40,902 nt of DNA from Paulinella micropora (taxonomy: Eukaryota; Cercozoa; Imbricatea; Euglyphida), in contig BJOX01000093.1 of NCBI GenBank assembly GCA_009731375.1, forward strand, positions 248,906 through 289,807, given 5' to 3'. Both the position numbers and the translations under genes were made by a program. Within the stretch, counting starts at the first letter, position 1; every line of letters begins with the position of its first letter. The notes beneath the pieces were generated by a model. The model saw nothing but the letters and a program-made list of their open reading frames with translations, was not told the DNA's origin and did not search any database. This document shows, piece by piece, positions 28,821 to 40,902 of the stretch.

Positions 28821-28920
28821 CACATAAAAGCATTCACCGCCAATTACCTAGGTAATTACCCTTGTTGTGGTTAGCTTCCCGGGGAAATTCCGAAATCCAG
28901 GGAATTTCCCCGGGAAGATA
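28821..28920 (+). mobile_element. Truncated fold-back MITE (CACAT family)
   Basis: It begins cacataaaagcattcaccgc like the full copies at 34124 and 35905 and contains the inner palindrome around ttcccgggga, but the right arm is replaced by unrelated sequence after about 28918. A 5'-flanking AGT matches the flank of the copy at 34124. Confidence 0.7.
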
Positions 28921-29079
28921 CGACGCTTCTCAAGGCCATCATTCAAAAGGCTCAAGACATTTCTGCATTCGCGTATCTAACATATTGATTGAGAAGAATG
29001 AGTGCAAGTTGGGCTGATTTGCGTCAGCAATGTTACATGCTGTTACCAACTCGTTTATATATTGCTAGGATGAGTGTAT

Positions 29080-29238
29080 GTGTGTATTATATATATATAT
29101 ACACATGATGTAAAAATACATACATACATATATATATATATACACACACACACACACGTATATATATATATACATATATATATACATACATATATATATA
29201 TATATACATATATATATGTATATATATGTATATATTTG

Positions 29239-29278
<40 letters not shown>
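29080..29278. repeat. (TA)n/(CATA)n/(GT)n microsatellites
   Basis: Alternating TA, TACA and CA/GT runs without unique sequence of note. Confidence 0.9.
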
Positions 29279-29367
29279 GCAAAATAATTTTGTTAAAATG
29301 ATATCATGTACTTATAGAAAGAGGTTCGGGACACATTCCGGCGATAGCGATCTAGCTGTGAAAAACA

Positions 29368-29599
29368 GCACAGAAAAGCATGGCCCAGAAATTACCCTGG
29401 TAATTACTCTTAATGTGGTTAGCTTCCCGGGGAAATTGCCCACGTAGCCGGCTAAGTGGGCAATTTCCCCGGGAAGCTAACCACATTAAGAGTAATTACC
29501 AGGGTAATTTCTGGGCCGGCTACGTGGGCAATTTCCCCGGGAAGCTAACCACATTAAGAGTAATTACCAGGGTAATTTCTGGGCCATGCTTTTCTGTGC
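29368..29599. mobile_element. Fold-back MITE with a duplicated arm
   Basis: Ends are gcacagaaaagcatggccca and its complement at 29580-29599. Inside are three arm copies: one forward and two reverse in tandem, each with attaccctggtaatta-type and agcttcccggggaaattgcc segments. It is related to the CACAT family but has different outer ends. The extra arm makes it asymmetric. Confidence 0.7.
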
Positions 29600-30144
29600 A
29601 TACAGCTATTTACAACTATGAACCTGTAGTAATAATGAATGTTGCATTGTGTTACCAGCTGTTTTATATATTGCCACGATGAGATTCCAGCCGTGCCCGA
29701 CATAACGTCTTGTTTCCTATGTATGTATGTATGTATGTATATATGTATGTATGTATGTATGTATGTTTGCGACTGAGCACGAATGGAAGATTTAACATGA
29801 CGCTAGTTATGTAGGTATGTATGCATGCACGTATGTATGTATATATGCAATTATGTATGAATGTATGTTGTATGCATGTATGCATGCATGCATGTATGTG
29901 TATGTGTATGTGTATGTATGTATGTATGTATGTATGCTTATTAGTACCTGGTTCCAGCCTGCTTTACATGTATGTATGTATGTATGTATGTATGTATGTA
30001 CCGAGTTCCAGCTTGCTTGAAACGTTCTTGCACCCACTGCACACGCACCGCCTATATATAGATAGATAGATAGATAGATAGATAGAGAGATAGAGAGATA
30101 TATAGATAGAGATAGATATATATATATATATATATAGATAGATA

Positions 30145-31078
30145 AGAGGTGGTCGGAAAGTTTCTGCACATACATCAACCCTATCTTTCCCTGAGCTAGC
30201 GCTGTAGCCTGTAGCCCAGGTTATATGCACAGCAAGTACAGCACCCACAGATGTGTTTCCCTCAACCGCACCTGTCCACTCGCTTTCCCTGGCGAGAACT
30301 TGAAAAAGTTGGAAAAGTCTCACAAATCGTATCTGACAAAGGCCCGATTTTTGATACTTTTTCAACTCTGCTAACTTCTCTCCAGCAAGAGCGAGTGGGG
30401 AGTTGCGGTTGATGGACACACATCGGTGGGTGTTATGCTTGCTGTACATATCAGCAGCGCTATAGGCTGTAGCACTTGCTAAGGGAAAGATAGGGTGAAA
30501 GTATCTATGTATCCCACCATCCCATGATAGTTCGACAAACGACCGCCCTCAGGATCTTTCCCTGAGCAAGGGCAGCAACATAAGGCGCAGCTAATATGCA
30601 CAGCACGCATAACACGCACAGTTATGTGCCCCGCAACAATACCCTCCCACTCGCTCTGCCTGGCGAGAATTTAGAAAAATTCGAAAGGGTCTAACATCGG
30701 TACAAAGGACCACCTCGGGACCAGGTTATCTTTCCATGAACAAGGCAAATGGACTGACTAGGTACATTCTGCGCAAGCTCACGACCGCAGCACCCCAACA
30801 CTGCAGCGGCCAAGATAGCTTTGCTCGACGCGTACAACAAGGAAGTAATTATAAGTAAAATCCTACAGTCCCAGAAAGGCCTTTTGTCAGATCCGATTTT
30901 TGAGACTCTTCCAACTTTTTCAAGTTCTCGCCAGGGAAAGCGAGTGGGCAGGTGCGGTTGAGGGACACACGTCTGTGGGTACTGAACTTGCTGTGCATAT
31001 AACCTGGGCTACAGGCTACAGCGCTAGCTCAGGGAAAGATAGGGTTGATGTGTGCACAGAAACTTTCCGACCACCTCT
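30145..31078. mobile_element. Mariner/Tc1-type MITE with about 200-bp terminal inverted repeats
   Basis: The ends, agaggtggtcggaaagtttc and its complement at 31059-31078, are inverted repeats extending about 200 bp (30145-30345 and 30873-31078). A TA dinucleotide flanks each side, as expected for Tc1/mariner insertion. Two further diverged arm copies lie inside (about 30355-30500 reverse and 30550-30700 forward), giving a nested structure. No transposase ORF is present, so it would move only in trans. Confidence 0.8.
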
Positions 31079-31132
31079 TAGATAGATAGTTCTTGCAGCC
31101 ACTTCACGCGCTCTTCCTATAGTAATCCAAAC

Positions 31133-31167
<35 letters not shown>

Positions 31168-31811
31168 NNNNNNNNNNCTGGGCCGGCTACGTGGGCAATT
31201 TCCCCGGGAAGCTAACCACATTAAGAGTAATTACCAGGGTAATTTCTGGGCCATGCTTTTCTGTGCATACAGCTATTTACAACTATGAACCTGTAGTAAT
31301 AATGAATGTTGCATTGTGTTACCAGCTGTTTTATATATTGCCACGATGAGATTCCAGCCGTGCCCGACATAACGTCTTGTTTCCTATGTATGTATGTATG
31401 TATGTATATATGTATGTATGTATGTATGTATGTTTGCGACTGAGCACGAATGGAAGATTTAACATGACGCTAGTTATGTAGGTATGTATGCATGCACGTA
31501 TGTATGTATATATGCAATTATGTATGAATGTATGTTGTATGCATGTATGCATGCATGCATGTATGTGTATGTGTATGTGTATGTATGTATGTATGTATGT
31601 ATGCTTATTAGTACCTGGTTCCAGCCTGCTTTACATGTATGTATGTATGTATGTATGTATGTATGTACCGAGTTCCAGCTTGCTTGAAACGTTCTTGCAC
31701 CCACTGCACACGCACCGCCTATATATAGATAGATAGATAGATAGATAGATAGAGAGATAGAGAGATATATAGATAGAGATAGATATATATATATATATAT
31801 ATAGATAGATA

Positions 31812-32745
31812 AGAGGTGGTCGGAAAGTTTCTGCACATACATCAACCCTATCTTTCCCTGAGCTAGCGCTGTAGCCTGTAGCCCAGGTTATATGCACAGC
31901 AAGTACAGCACCCACAGATGTGTTTCCCTCAACCGCACCTGTCCACTCGCTTTCCCTGGCGAGAACTTGAAAAAGTTGGAAAAGTCTCACAAATCGTATC
32001 TGACAAAGGCCCGATTTTTGATACTTTTTCAACTCTGCTAACTTCTCTCCAGCAAGAGCGAGTGGGGAGTTGCGGTTGATGGACACACATCGGTGGGTGT
32101 TATGCTTGCTGTACATATCAGCAGCGCTATAGGCTGTAGCACTTGCTAAGGGAAAGATAGGGTGAAAGTATCTATGTATCCCACCATCCCATGATAGTTC
32201 GACAAACGACCGCCCTCAGGATCTTTCCCTGAGCAAGGGCAGCAACATAAGGCGCAGCTAATATGCACAGCACGCATAACACGCACAGTTATGTGCCCCG
32301 CAACAATACCCTCCCACTCGCTCTGCCTGGCGAGAATTTAGAAAAATTCGAAAGGGTCTAACATCGGTACAAAGGACCACCTCGGGACCAGGTTATCTTT
32401 CCATGAACAAGGCAAATGGACTGACTAGGTACATTCTGCGCAAGCTCACGACCGCAGCACCCCAACACTGCAGCGGCCAAGATAGCTTTGCTCGACGCGT
32501 ACAACAAGGAAGTAATTATAAGTAAAATCCTACAGTCCCAGAAAGGCCTTTTGTCAGATCCGATTTTTGAGACTCTTCCAACTTTTTCAAGTTCTCGCCA
32601 GGGAAAGCGAGTGGGCAGGTGCGGTTGAGGGACACACGTCTGTGGGTACTGAACTTGCTGTGCATATAACCTGGGCTACAGGCTACAGCGCTAGCTCAGG
32701 GAAAGATAGGGTTGATGTGTGCACAGAAACTTTCCGACCACCTCT
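31812..32745. mobile_element. Second listing of the mariner-type MITE (within the duplicated contig end)
   Basis: It matches 30145-31078 throughout, including the flanking TA, and is probably the same element assembled twice. Confidence 0.75.
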
Positions 32746-32799
32746 TAGATAGATAGTTCTTGCAGCCACTTCACGCGCTCTTCCTATAGTAATCCAAAC

Positions 32800-33840
<1,041 letters not shown>

Positions 33841-34123
33841 CAAGACAATCGTGTCATATTCATTGTTTCAGTGAATGAAGCTTTACGTGAATGAGTGATT
33901 GTGTGAGTGGAAACAGTGAGTGAACTGTGTGAGATGGAATAAGCGAGATGTGCAGACATACATACAGTATATACGTATGTCTGTATGCAGATGTATGGAA
34001 TACTATGCGTTGTATGTAATCTTACTTACTTTCGTCTGTATGCATGTTTGCTTGCTTTGTATGTGCATGCATGCGTGTACGTATGGAACCTGGCAGAGAT
34101 GAGTATATGCGTATTACATAAGT

Positions 34124-34286
34124 CACATAAAAGCATTCACCGCCAATTACCCTGGTAATTACTCTTAATGTGGTTAGCTTCCCGGGGAAATTGCCCAAGG
34201 TTCGATCGGCCCCGGGCAATTTCCCCGGGAAGCTAACCACATTAAGACTAATTACCAGGGTAATTGGCGGTGAATGCTTTTATGTG
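34124..34286. mobile_element. Complete fold-back MITE (CACAT...ATGTG), AGT target duplication
   Basis: Arms of about 75 bp starting cacataaaagcattcaccgc form a near-perfect hairpin around a short loop (aaggttcgatcggcc). Flanking AGT on both sides is a 3-bp target duplication. CAC ends with 3-bp duplications suggest the CACTA/EnSpm superfamily. No coding capacity. Confidence 0.8.
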
Positions 34287-34432
34287 AGTACATGCGAATG
34301 TATGTATTTGTAAGGAATATAATATGTGGTATATGATGTTACGTATTTCCTCCATTTCGTTTGTTTATATGCATGTAGGTATGTATTGAAGATCAACCCG
34401 GGTTGTGCTTCATGAGCATAGGGGCGGAATTG

Positions 34433-35390
<958 letters not shown>

Positions 35391-35592
35391 GCTAGCGCTT
35401 CAAACATCAGCATAGGGGCAGGGTGGAGGATGGTAGTAATAATGAGGATGATGATGATGATAATGATGATGAATGATGATGACAACAATAATAATAATAG
35501 ATCTGGCCTGTGCTTTGAACATGACCATAGGTGTGGGATGAAAGATGGTAGTAATGATGGTGATGATGATGGTGATGATGATGATGATGATG

Positions 35593-35649
<57 letters not shown>

Positions 35650-35655
35650 GTAATA

Positions 35656-35775
35656 GTGCTTCTCTGTCAATGGCTGATGCATTTCTGCACATGCGCCTCC
35701 ATCGTCTCACCCGTGAGGGGAGTACGAAGAATTGACGATAAGCTCTAATGACACCCCCGCAAGGGCAGTTCCAAC
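35656..35775 (-). mobile_element. 5'-truncated SINE copy
   Basis: It matches the body of the SINE at 34911-35141 (gtgcttctctgtcaatggct through ggcagttccaac on the plus strand) but lacks the tRNA head. It has the same microsatellite on the tail side. Confidence 0.75.
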
Positions 35776-35904
35776 AAATAATAGTAATAATAATAGTAAT
35801 AATAATAGACCTGGCTTGCGCTTCGAACATCAGCATAGGGGCAGGGTGGAGGATGGTAGTAATGATGATGATGATGATGATGATGACAAGAACAATAATA
35901 ATAA

Positions 35905-36055
35905 CACATAAAAGCATTCACTGCCAATTACTTAGGTAATTACCCTTGTTGTGGTTAGCTTCCCGGAGAAATTCTGAAATTCAGGGAATTTCCCCGGGAA
36001 GCCAACCACATCAAGGGTAATTACCTAGGTAATTGGCAGTGAATGCTTTTATGTG
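35905..36055. mobile_element. Complete fold-back MITE (CACAT family), TAA target duplication
   Basis: It starts cacataaaagcattcactgc and ends with the complement, with TAA on both sides. It is inserted between the 55-bp units. The arms differ from the 34124 copy at several sites, so it is an older or separate lineage. Confidence 0.8.
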
Positions 36056-36232
36056 TAATATACCTGGCTTGCGCTTCGAACATTAGCATAGGGGCAGGGA
36101 TGGAGGATGGTAGTAATGATGATGATGATGATGATGACGATGATGATGATGATGACAAGAACAATAATAATAATAGACCTGGCTTGCGCTTCGAACATCA
36201 GCATAGGGGCGGGGATGGAGGATGGTAGCCCA

Positions 36233-36683
36233 ATGAACGCCAAGGACGGAATCTAGCAGACAGTCAACACACAAAAAATCTCTCACTTTGTGTTTGTTTG
36301 TTTGTTTGTTCGTTTGTTTATTTGTTTGTTTAGAAAACTGAATACTGATTTGAATTATTCCCTTTCTAACTCTCTTGCTCTCTCTCTCTCTCCCTCTCTC
36401 TCTCTCTCCCCCACCCAATTGCTTCTTCTACAACCAAAGTACCTACATGCATACGTATACACATACATACAGACCGACAGACAGAGATACTTACATACAT
36501 AAGTATATAAAATCATACATTCGTGCATACCGAAGTGTGTAGTACGTGTTGGTAGAGGGGTGCTACAAAGCGTTGTCGGAAGTCTGGTACACAAAAATTC
36601 AATAATCATACATGACAAATATTGTCGCCAAACGTTGACAGAAGTGACGGTCAATGTCTGATCCCGTTCGTGTTAATTGTGTG

Positions 36684-36745
<62 letters not shown>

Positions 36746-36770
36746 TAGAGAGAGAGAGATAGAGAGAGAG

Positions 36771-36816
<46 letters not shown>

Positions 36817-37034
36817 AGCCATGCCGAGCTCTGAGGCGGATAGGAAAGGAAAGTCGTGTAAATAGCCCGTAGCCAAGATGATAGTATCAATCGGCAGCCC
36901 TGGCAATGTGACCTATCGTCAGCAATAGATATCTGCGTGCATAAGCGTCTTTTAGCGACAAACGGTAGTAGTGGTAGTAGTGGTAGTAGTGTAGTAGTGG
37001 TAGTAGTAGTAGTAGTAGTAGTAGTAGCAGCAGC

Positions 37035-37072
<38 letters not shown>

Positions 37073-37123
37073 CAGTAGTAGTAGTGGTGGTGGTGTAGTG
37101 GTGTAGTAGTAGTAGTAGTAGTG

Positions 37124-37166
<43 letters not shown>

Positions 37167-37230
37167 CAGTAGTAGCAGTAGCAGTAGTAGTAGTAGTAGT
37201 AGCAGTAGTAGCAGTAGTAGCAGCAGCAGC

Positions 37231-37266
<36 letters not shown>

Positions 37267-37274
37267 GTAGTGGT

Positions 37275-37310
<36 letters not shown>

Positions 37311-37649
37311 AGTGGCAGTGGTAGTAGTAGAAGTACCGATTCATGAAGTAGCAAGCCGTCGATAGTGACACGACTGCTTATAGGCACATGCGTACACGTG
37401 CCTTCTGTAACAGACTGTTTGCAACTCTTGTCCATCACATAGATCCATCTGATAGTAACAATATGATCATTAGCGTGAATAATTATTTAGTAGTAATAAG
37501 ACTGTTTTGTAACTCTTTTCTTTTCCATCGCATATATATATATGTATATATATATATATTATTATATATATATATAGTATAGGGGGAGTATGGTCGCCGC
37601 GACCCTCTGACCCTGTAGTGTACTCACACCTGAATTACCAACCTACCTA
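36233..37649. repeat. Unique DNA with (GTTT)n, (GA)n and a long (GTA)n array
   Basis: GTTT repeats (36292-36330), CT/GA arrays (36370-36415 and 36698-36814) and (GTA)n with GCA and GTG variants (36964-37330) are separated by short unique sequence. No gene is visible. Confidence 0.9.
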
Positions 37650-37706
<57 letters not shown>

Positions 37707-38006
37707 TTTACCTTGCAACTCCGATCAGCTCGCGTGCGATATCCTGTCCTGACGGTCGTATATGTATATATATATATATATATANNNNNNNNNNNNNNNN
37801 NNNNNNNNNNNNNNNNNNNNNNNNNNNNNNNNNNNNNNNNNNNNNNNNNNNNNNNNNNNNNNNNNNNNNNNNNNNNNNNNNNNNNNNNNNNNNNNNNNNN
37901 NNNNNNNNNNNNNNNNNNNNNNNNNNNNNNNNNNNNNNNNNNNNNNNNNNNNNAAGACCGTCAGGGCAGGATATCGCACGCGAGCTGATCGGAGTTGCAA
38001 GGTAAA

Positions 38007-38083
<77 letters not shown>

Positions 38084-38300
38084 AGACCGTCAGGACAGGA
38101 TATCGCACGCGAGCTGATCGGAGTTGCAAGGTAAACCATATATATATATACAAGACCGTCAGGACAGGATATCGCACGCGAGCTGATGCGATATCCTGTC
38201 CTGACGGTCTCGCCCCGATATATATATATATATACATATATATATGTATATATATACATATATATATACATATATATAGATATAGATATAGATATAGATA

Positions 38301-38356
<56 letters not shown>

Positions 38357-38415
38357 TTTACCTTGCAACTCCGATCAGCTCGCGTGCGATATCCTGTCCT
38401 GACGGTCTCACCCCG

Positions 38416-38468
<53 letters not shown>

Positions 38469-38521
38469 CGGTTTACCTTGCAACTCCGATCAGCTCGCGT
38501 GCGATATCCTGTCCTGACGGT

Positions 38522-38600
<79 letters not shown>

Positions 38601-38659
38601 TTTACCTTGCAACTCCGATCAGCTCGCGTGCGATATCCTGTCCTGACGGTCTCACCCCG

Positions 38660-38712
<53 letters not shown>

Positions 38713-38765
38713 CGGTTTACCTTGCAACTCCGATCAGCTCGCGTGCGATATCCTGTCCTGACGGT

Positions 38766-38842
<77 letters not shown>

Positions 38843-39017
38843 TTTACCTTGCAACTCCGATCAGCTCGCGTGCGATATCCTGTCCTGCCGGTCTTGTATA
38901 TATATATATATATATACATATATATATGTATATATATATATATATATGTATGTATATAGATATAGTTTACCTTGCAACTCCGATCAGCTCGCGTGCGATA
39001 TCCAGTCCTGACGGTCT

Positions 39018-39078
<61 letters not shown>

Positions 39079-39128
39079 TTTACCTTGCAACACCGATCAG
39101 CTCGCGTGCGATATCCTGTCCTGATGGT

Positions 39129-39187
<59 letters not shown>

Positions 39188-39240
39188 TTTACCTTGCAAC
39201 TCCGATCAGTTCCCGTGCGATATCCTGCCCTGACGGTCTT
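37650..39240. repeat. Array of 53-bp units separated by (AT)n, with inversions
   Basis: A unit running from gtttaccttgcaactccgat to atatcctgtcctgacggtct occurs about 12 times. Forward copies begin near 37706, 38355, 38471, 38599, 38714, 38841, 38965, 39077 and 39186. Inverted copies lie at 37954-38008 and 38083-38137, and a head-to-head palindromic copy at 38152-38210. Spacers are (AT)n with TATG and GATA variants. The gap 37785-37953 lies inside. Confidence 0.95.
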
Positions 39241-39276
39241 GCTCCGACTATTAAAACCGTCTGCGAAACAACGCAA

Positions 39277-39436
39277 CACATGAAAGCATACAATGGTAAT
39301 TACCCTGGTAATTACCCTAAATGTGGTCATCTTCCCGGAAAGTTTTTAAAATTTTCTAAATTTCAAAATTTACATGTGGTCAAGTTCCCGGAAATGGGGT
39401 AATTACCATGGTAATTACTATTGTATGCTTCATGTG
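39277..39436. mobile_element. Diverged fold-back MITE (CACATG...CATGTG), CAA target duplication
   Basis: It starts cacatgaaagcatacaatgg and ends with the complement, with CAA on both sides. It keeps the inner ggtaattaccctggtaatta motif of the family but has a different centre. Confidence 0.75.
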
Positions 39437-39585
39437 CAATCGACATGTCCATCAATCAACAGCAAACACACGACAGAAAAAGGAAGATATAGTAATACCT
39501 TATCAAGAAATTGTTGGGGCTGTTTGTAGGATTTAGCATGCACGATTTTTCTCCCCTTGCCTTGAGCAAGCCATTCGGTCTGTAC

Positions 39586-39654
<69 letters not shown>

Positions 39655-39671
39655 GTAATAGCATTAGTAAA

Positions 39672-39705
<34 letters not shown>

Positions 39706-39753
39706 GTAGTAGTAGTAGTAGTAATAATAATAATAATAATGATAATAATAATG

Positions 39754-39792
<39 letters not shown>

Positions 39793-39890
39793 TGCACGCA
39801 TACATTCATAAATAATGATATAGGCAGTGTATACTTAAATTATATATTTATTTAAATATATCAGATGCTTAGTACTTTATTTATTGTCCT
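39437..39890. repeat. (AAT)n microsatellite in AT-rich DNA
   Basis: AAT repeats with AGT and GAT variants occupy 39588-39791. Flanks are AT-rich and non-coding. Confidence 0.9.
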
Positions 39891-40430
39891 TCTTTCCTTC
39901 CCTCCTTCCTTCCTTCCCTCCCTCCCTCCTTGCTTCCCTCCTTGCTTCTCTTCTTGCTTCCCTCCTTTCCTCCTTTCCTCCTTCCCTCCTTTCCTTCTTT
40001 CCTCCTTTCCTCCTTCCCTCCTTGCTTTCCTCCTTCCTCCTTCCCTCCTTGCCTCGTGCCTTTCTTCCTTTCTTCCTTCCTTCCTTCCTTCCTTCCTTGC
40101 CTCCTCCTTCCTTCCTTCCTTCCTTGCCTCCTTGCCTCTTTGCCTCCTTGCCTCCTGCCTCCTTGCCTTCACTTCTTCTCTCCTTCCCTCCTTTCTTCCC
40201 TCCTTCCTTCCTTCCTTCCTTCCTTCCCTCCCTCCCTCCCTCCTTCCTTCCTTCCTTCCTTCCTTCCTTCCTTGTCCTCCTTGCTTCTTCTTTTTCTTCC
40301 CTCCTTATTCCTCCCCTCTTTCCTTCCCTCCCTCCTTCCCTCCTTCCCTCCCTCCTTCCCTCCCTCCTTCCCTCCTTTTTTCCTTCCCTCTTTCCTTCTC
40401 CACCTTGCTTCTTCTTTTTGCCTTTCTTGT
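39891..40430 (+). repeat. (CCTT)n / polypyrimidine tract
   Basis: About 540 bp of CTTC, CCTC and CCTT repeats, almost free of purines on the plus strand. Open frames through it encode low-complexity sequence only. Confidence 0.95.
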
Positions 40431-40654
40431 CATCATATTTTACCGCGCCAGCAATATCTGCCCAATACTCTACATCGTAATGTCCTGCACAGTCACCCAT
40501 ACAATTTTGCACACATATTAACACATAGCACATAGTGATATAGAAGTTATGATAATATTAATAATTACACGTGTCACTGTTATGGTGAGAATGTTGCAAA
40601 TGTAGCATTGTGTACAATTTTTATGCATACACGTAGAAGTTGCAAGTTGAACTC

Positions 40655-40738
<84 letters not shown>

Positions 40739-40785
40739 CGAGAGAATATATATATATATACATATATATATACATATATATATAC

Positions 40786-40818
<33 letters not shown>

Positions 40819-40819
40819 C

Positions 40820-40870
<51 letters not shown>

Positions 40871-40902
40871 CGAGAGAGAGCGAGAGAGAGAGAGAGAGAG
40901 AG
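40431..40902. repeat. Short unique stretch then (GA)n-(TA)n-(GA)n to the window end
   Basis: 40431-40656 is AT-rich unique sequence. From 40657, GA repeats, then TATATACA repeats (40746-40801), then GA repeats run to the end of the window. Confidence 0.95.

Noticed and set aside
37650-39240. CRISPR-like array of 53-bp units
   Set aside because: Spacers are (AT)n microsatellite and unit orientation changes, so this is a satellite-type array.
39865-40535. Overlapping long ORFs in the CCTT tract
   Set aside because: Low-complexity products (Leu/Pro/Ser or Lys/Glu/Gly) on both strands, explained by the repeat.

Overview
The window is eukaryotic scaffold sequence made of about eleven contigs joined by N gaps (1350-1359, 3135-3144, 5558-5567, 6600-6609, 11468-11477, 16765-16956, 19000-19009, 26464-26473, 31168-31177, 37785-37953). 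Dense tetra-, tri- and dinucleotide microsatellites, fold-back MITEs, a tRNA-derived SINE with an ATT-type tail and a tyrosine-recombinase (DIRS-like) retroelement fit an invertebrate animal, perhaps marine. A protist cannot be excluded, and no ribosomal or organellar marker is present.

Region 1 (1-8.8 kb and 17.0-21.0 kb) is GC-rich, intronless and tightly packed, with genes on both strands. It encodes a Cys-type leucine-rich-repeat protein, a WWE plus PARP-type ADP-ribosyltransferase, a protein kinase broken by frameshifts, an adjoining pseudokinase whose stop overlaps the kinase start (ATGA), a membrane-anchored six-hairpin (GH88/GH105-like) glycosidase, a 38-residue Arg-rich peptide, a small protein whose N-terminus copies the histone H3 tail, a GRDP/DUF1399-like protein, an unknown protein, a divergent ubiquitin ending in RLRGC, and a 525-residue unknown protein. 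Spacings of a few bases, overlapping ORFs, convergent poly(A) signals and G/C homopolymers between genes resemble a large nuclear DNA virus or an endogenous fragment of one, rather than ordinary animal genes. The repertoire points at chromatin, ubiquitin, ADP-ribose and kinase signalling. The viral origin is inference: no capsid, polymerase or terminase gene is visible.

Region 2 (8834-16764) is a retroelement inserted 44 bp upstream of the H3-mimic start. It has 247-bp direct terminal repeats, a small ORF, a Gag-like ORF with a Cys/His cluster, RT/RNase H and a tyrosine recombinase. A long TTC expansion and an in-frame stop break the Gag-Pol region.

Region 3 (21.0-40.9 kb) has no convincing gene. 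It holds a 3.7-kb AT-rich unique stretch, a higher-order GAAT minisatellite, many microsatellites, five CACAT/ATGTG-type fold-back MITEs, a mariner-like MITE, a tRNA-SINE and an array of 53-bp units separated by (AT)n. Contig 19010-26463 carries both the viral-like 525-residue gene and host-like repeats without a gap, and contig 6610-11467 joins the glycosidase and H3-mimic genes to the retroelement. Unless contigs are chimeric, the viral-like locus is therefore in the host genome. Two gaps are flanked by identical sequence (264 bp and 1,657 bp), so contig ends were scaffolded without being merged; these duplications are probably artefacts.
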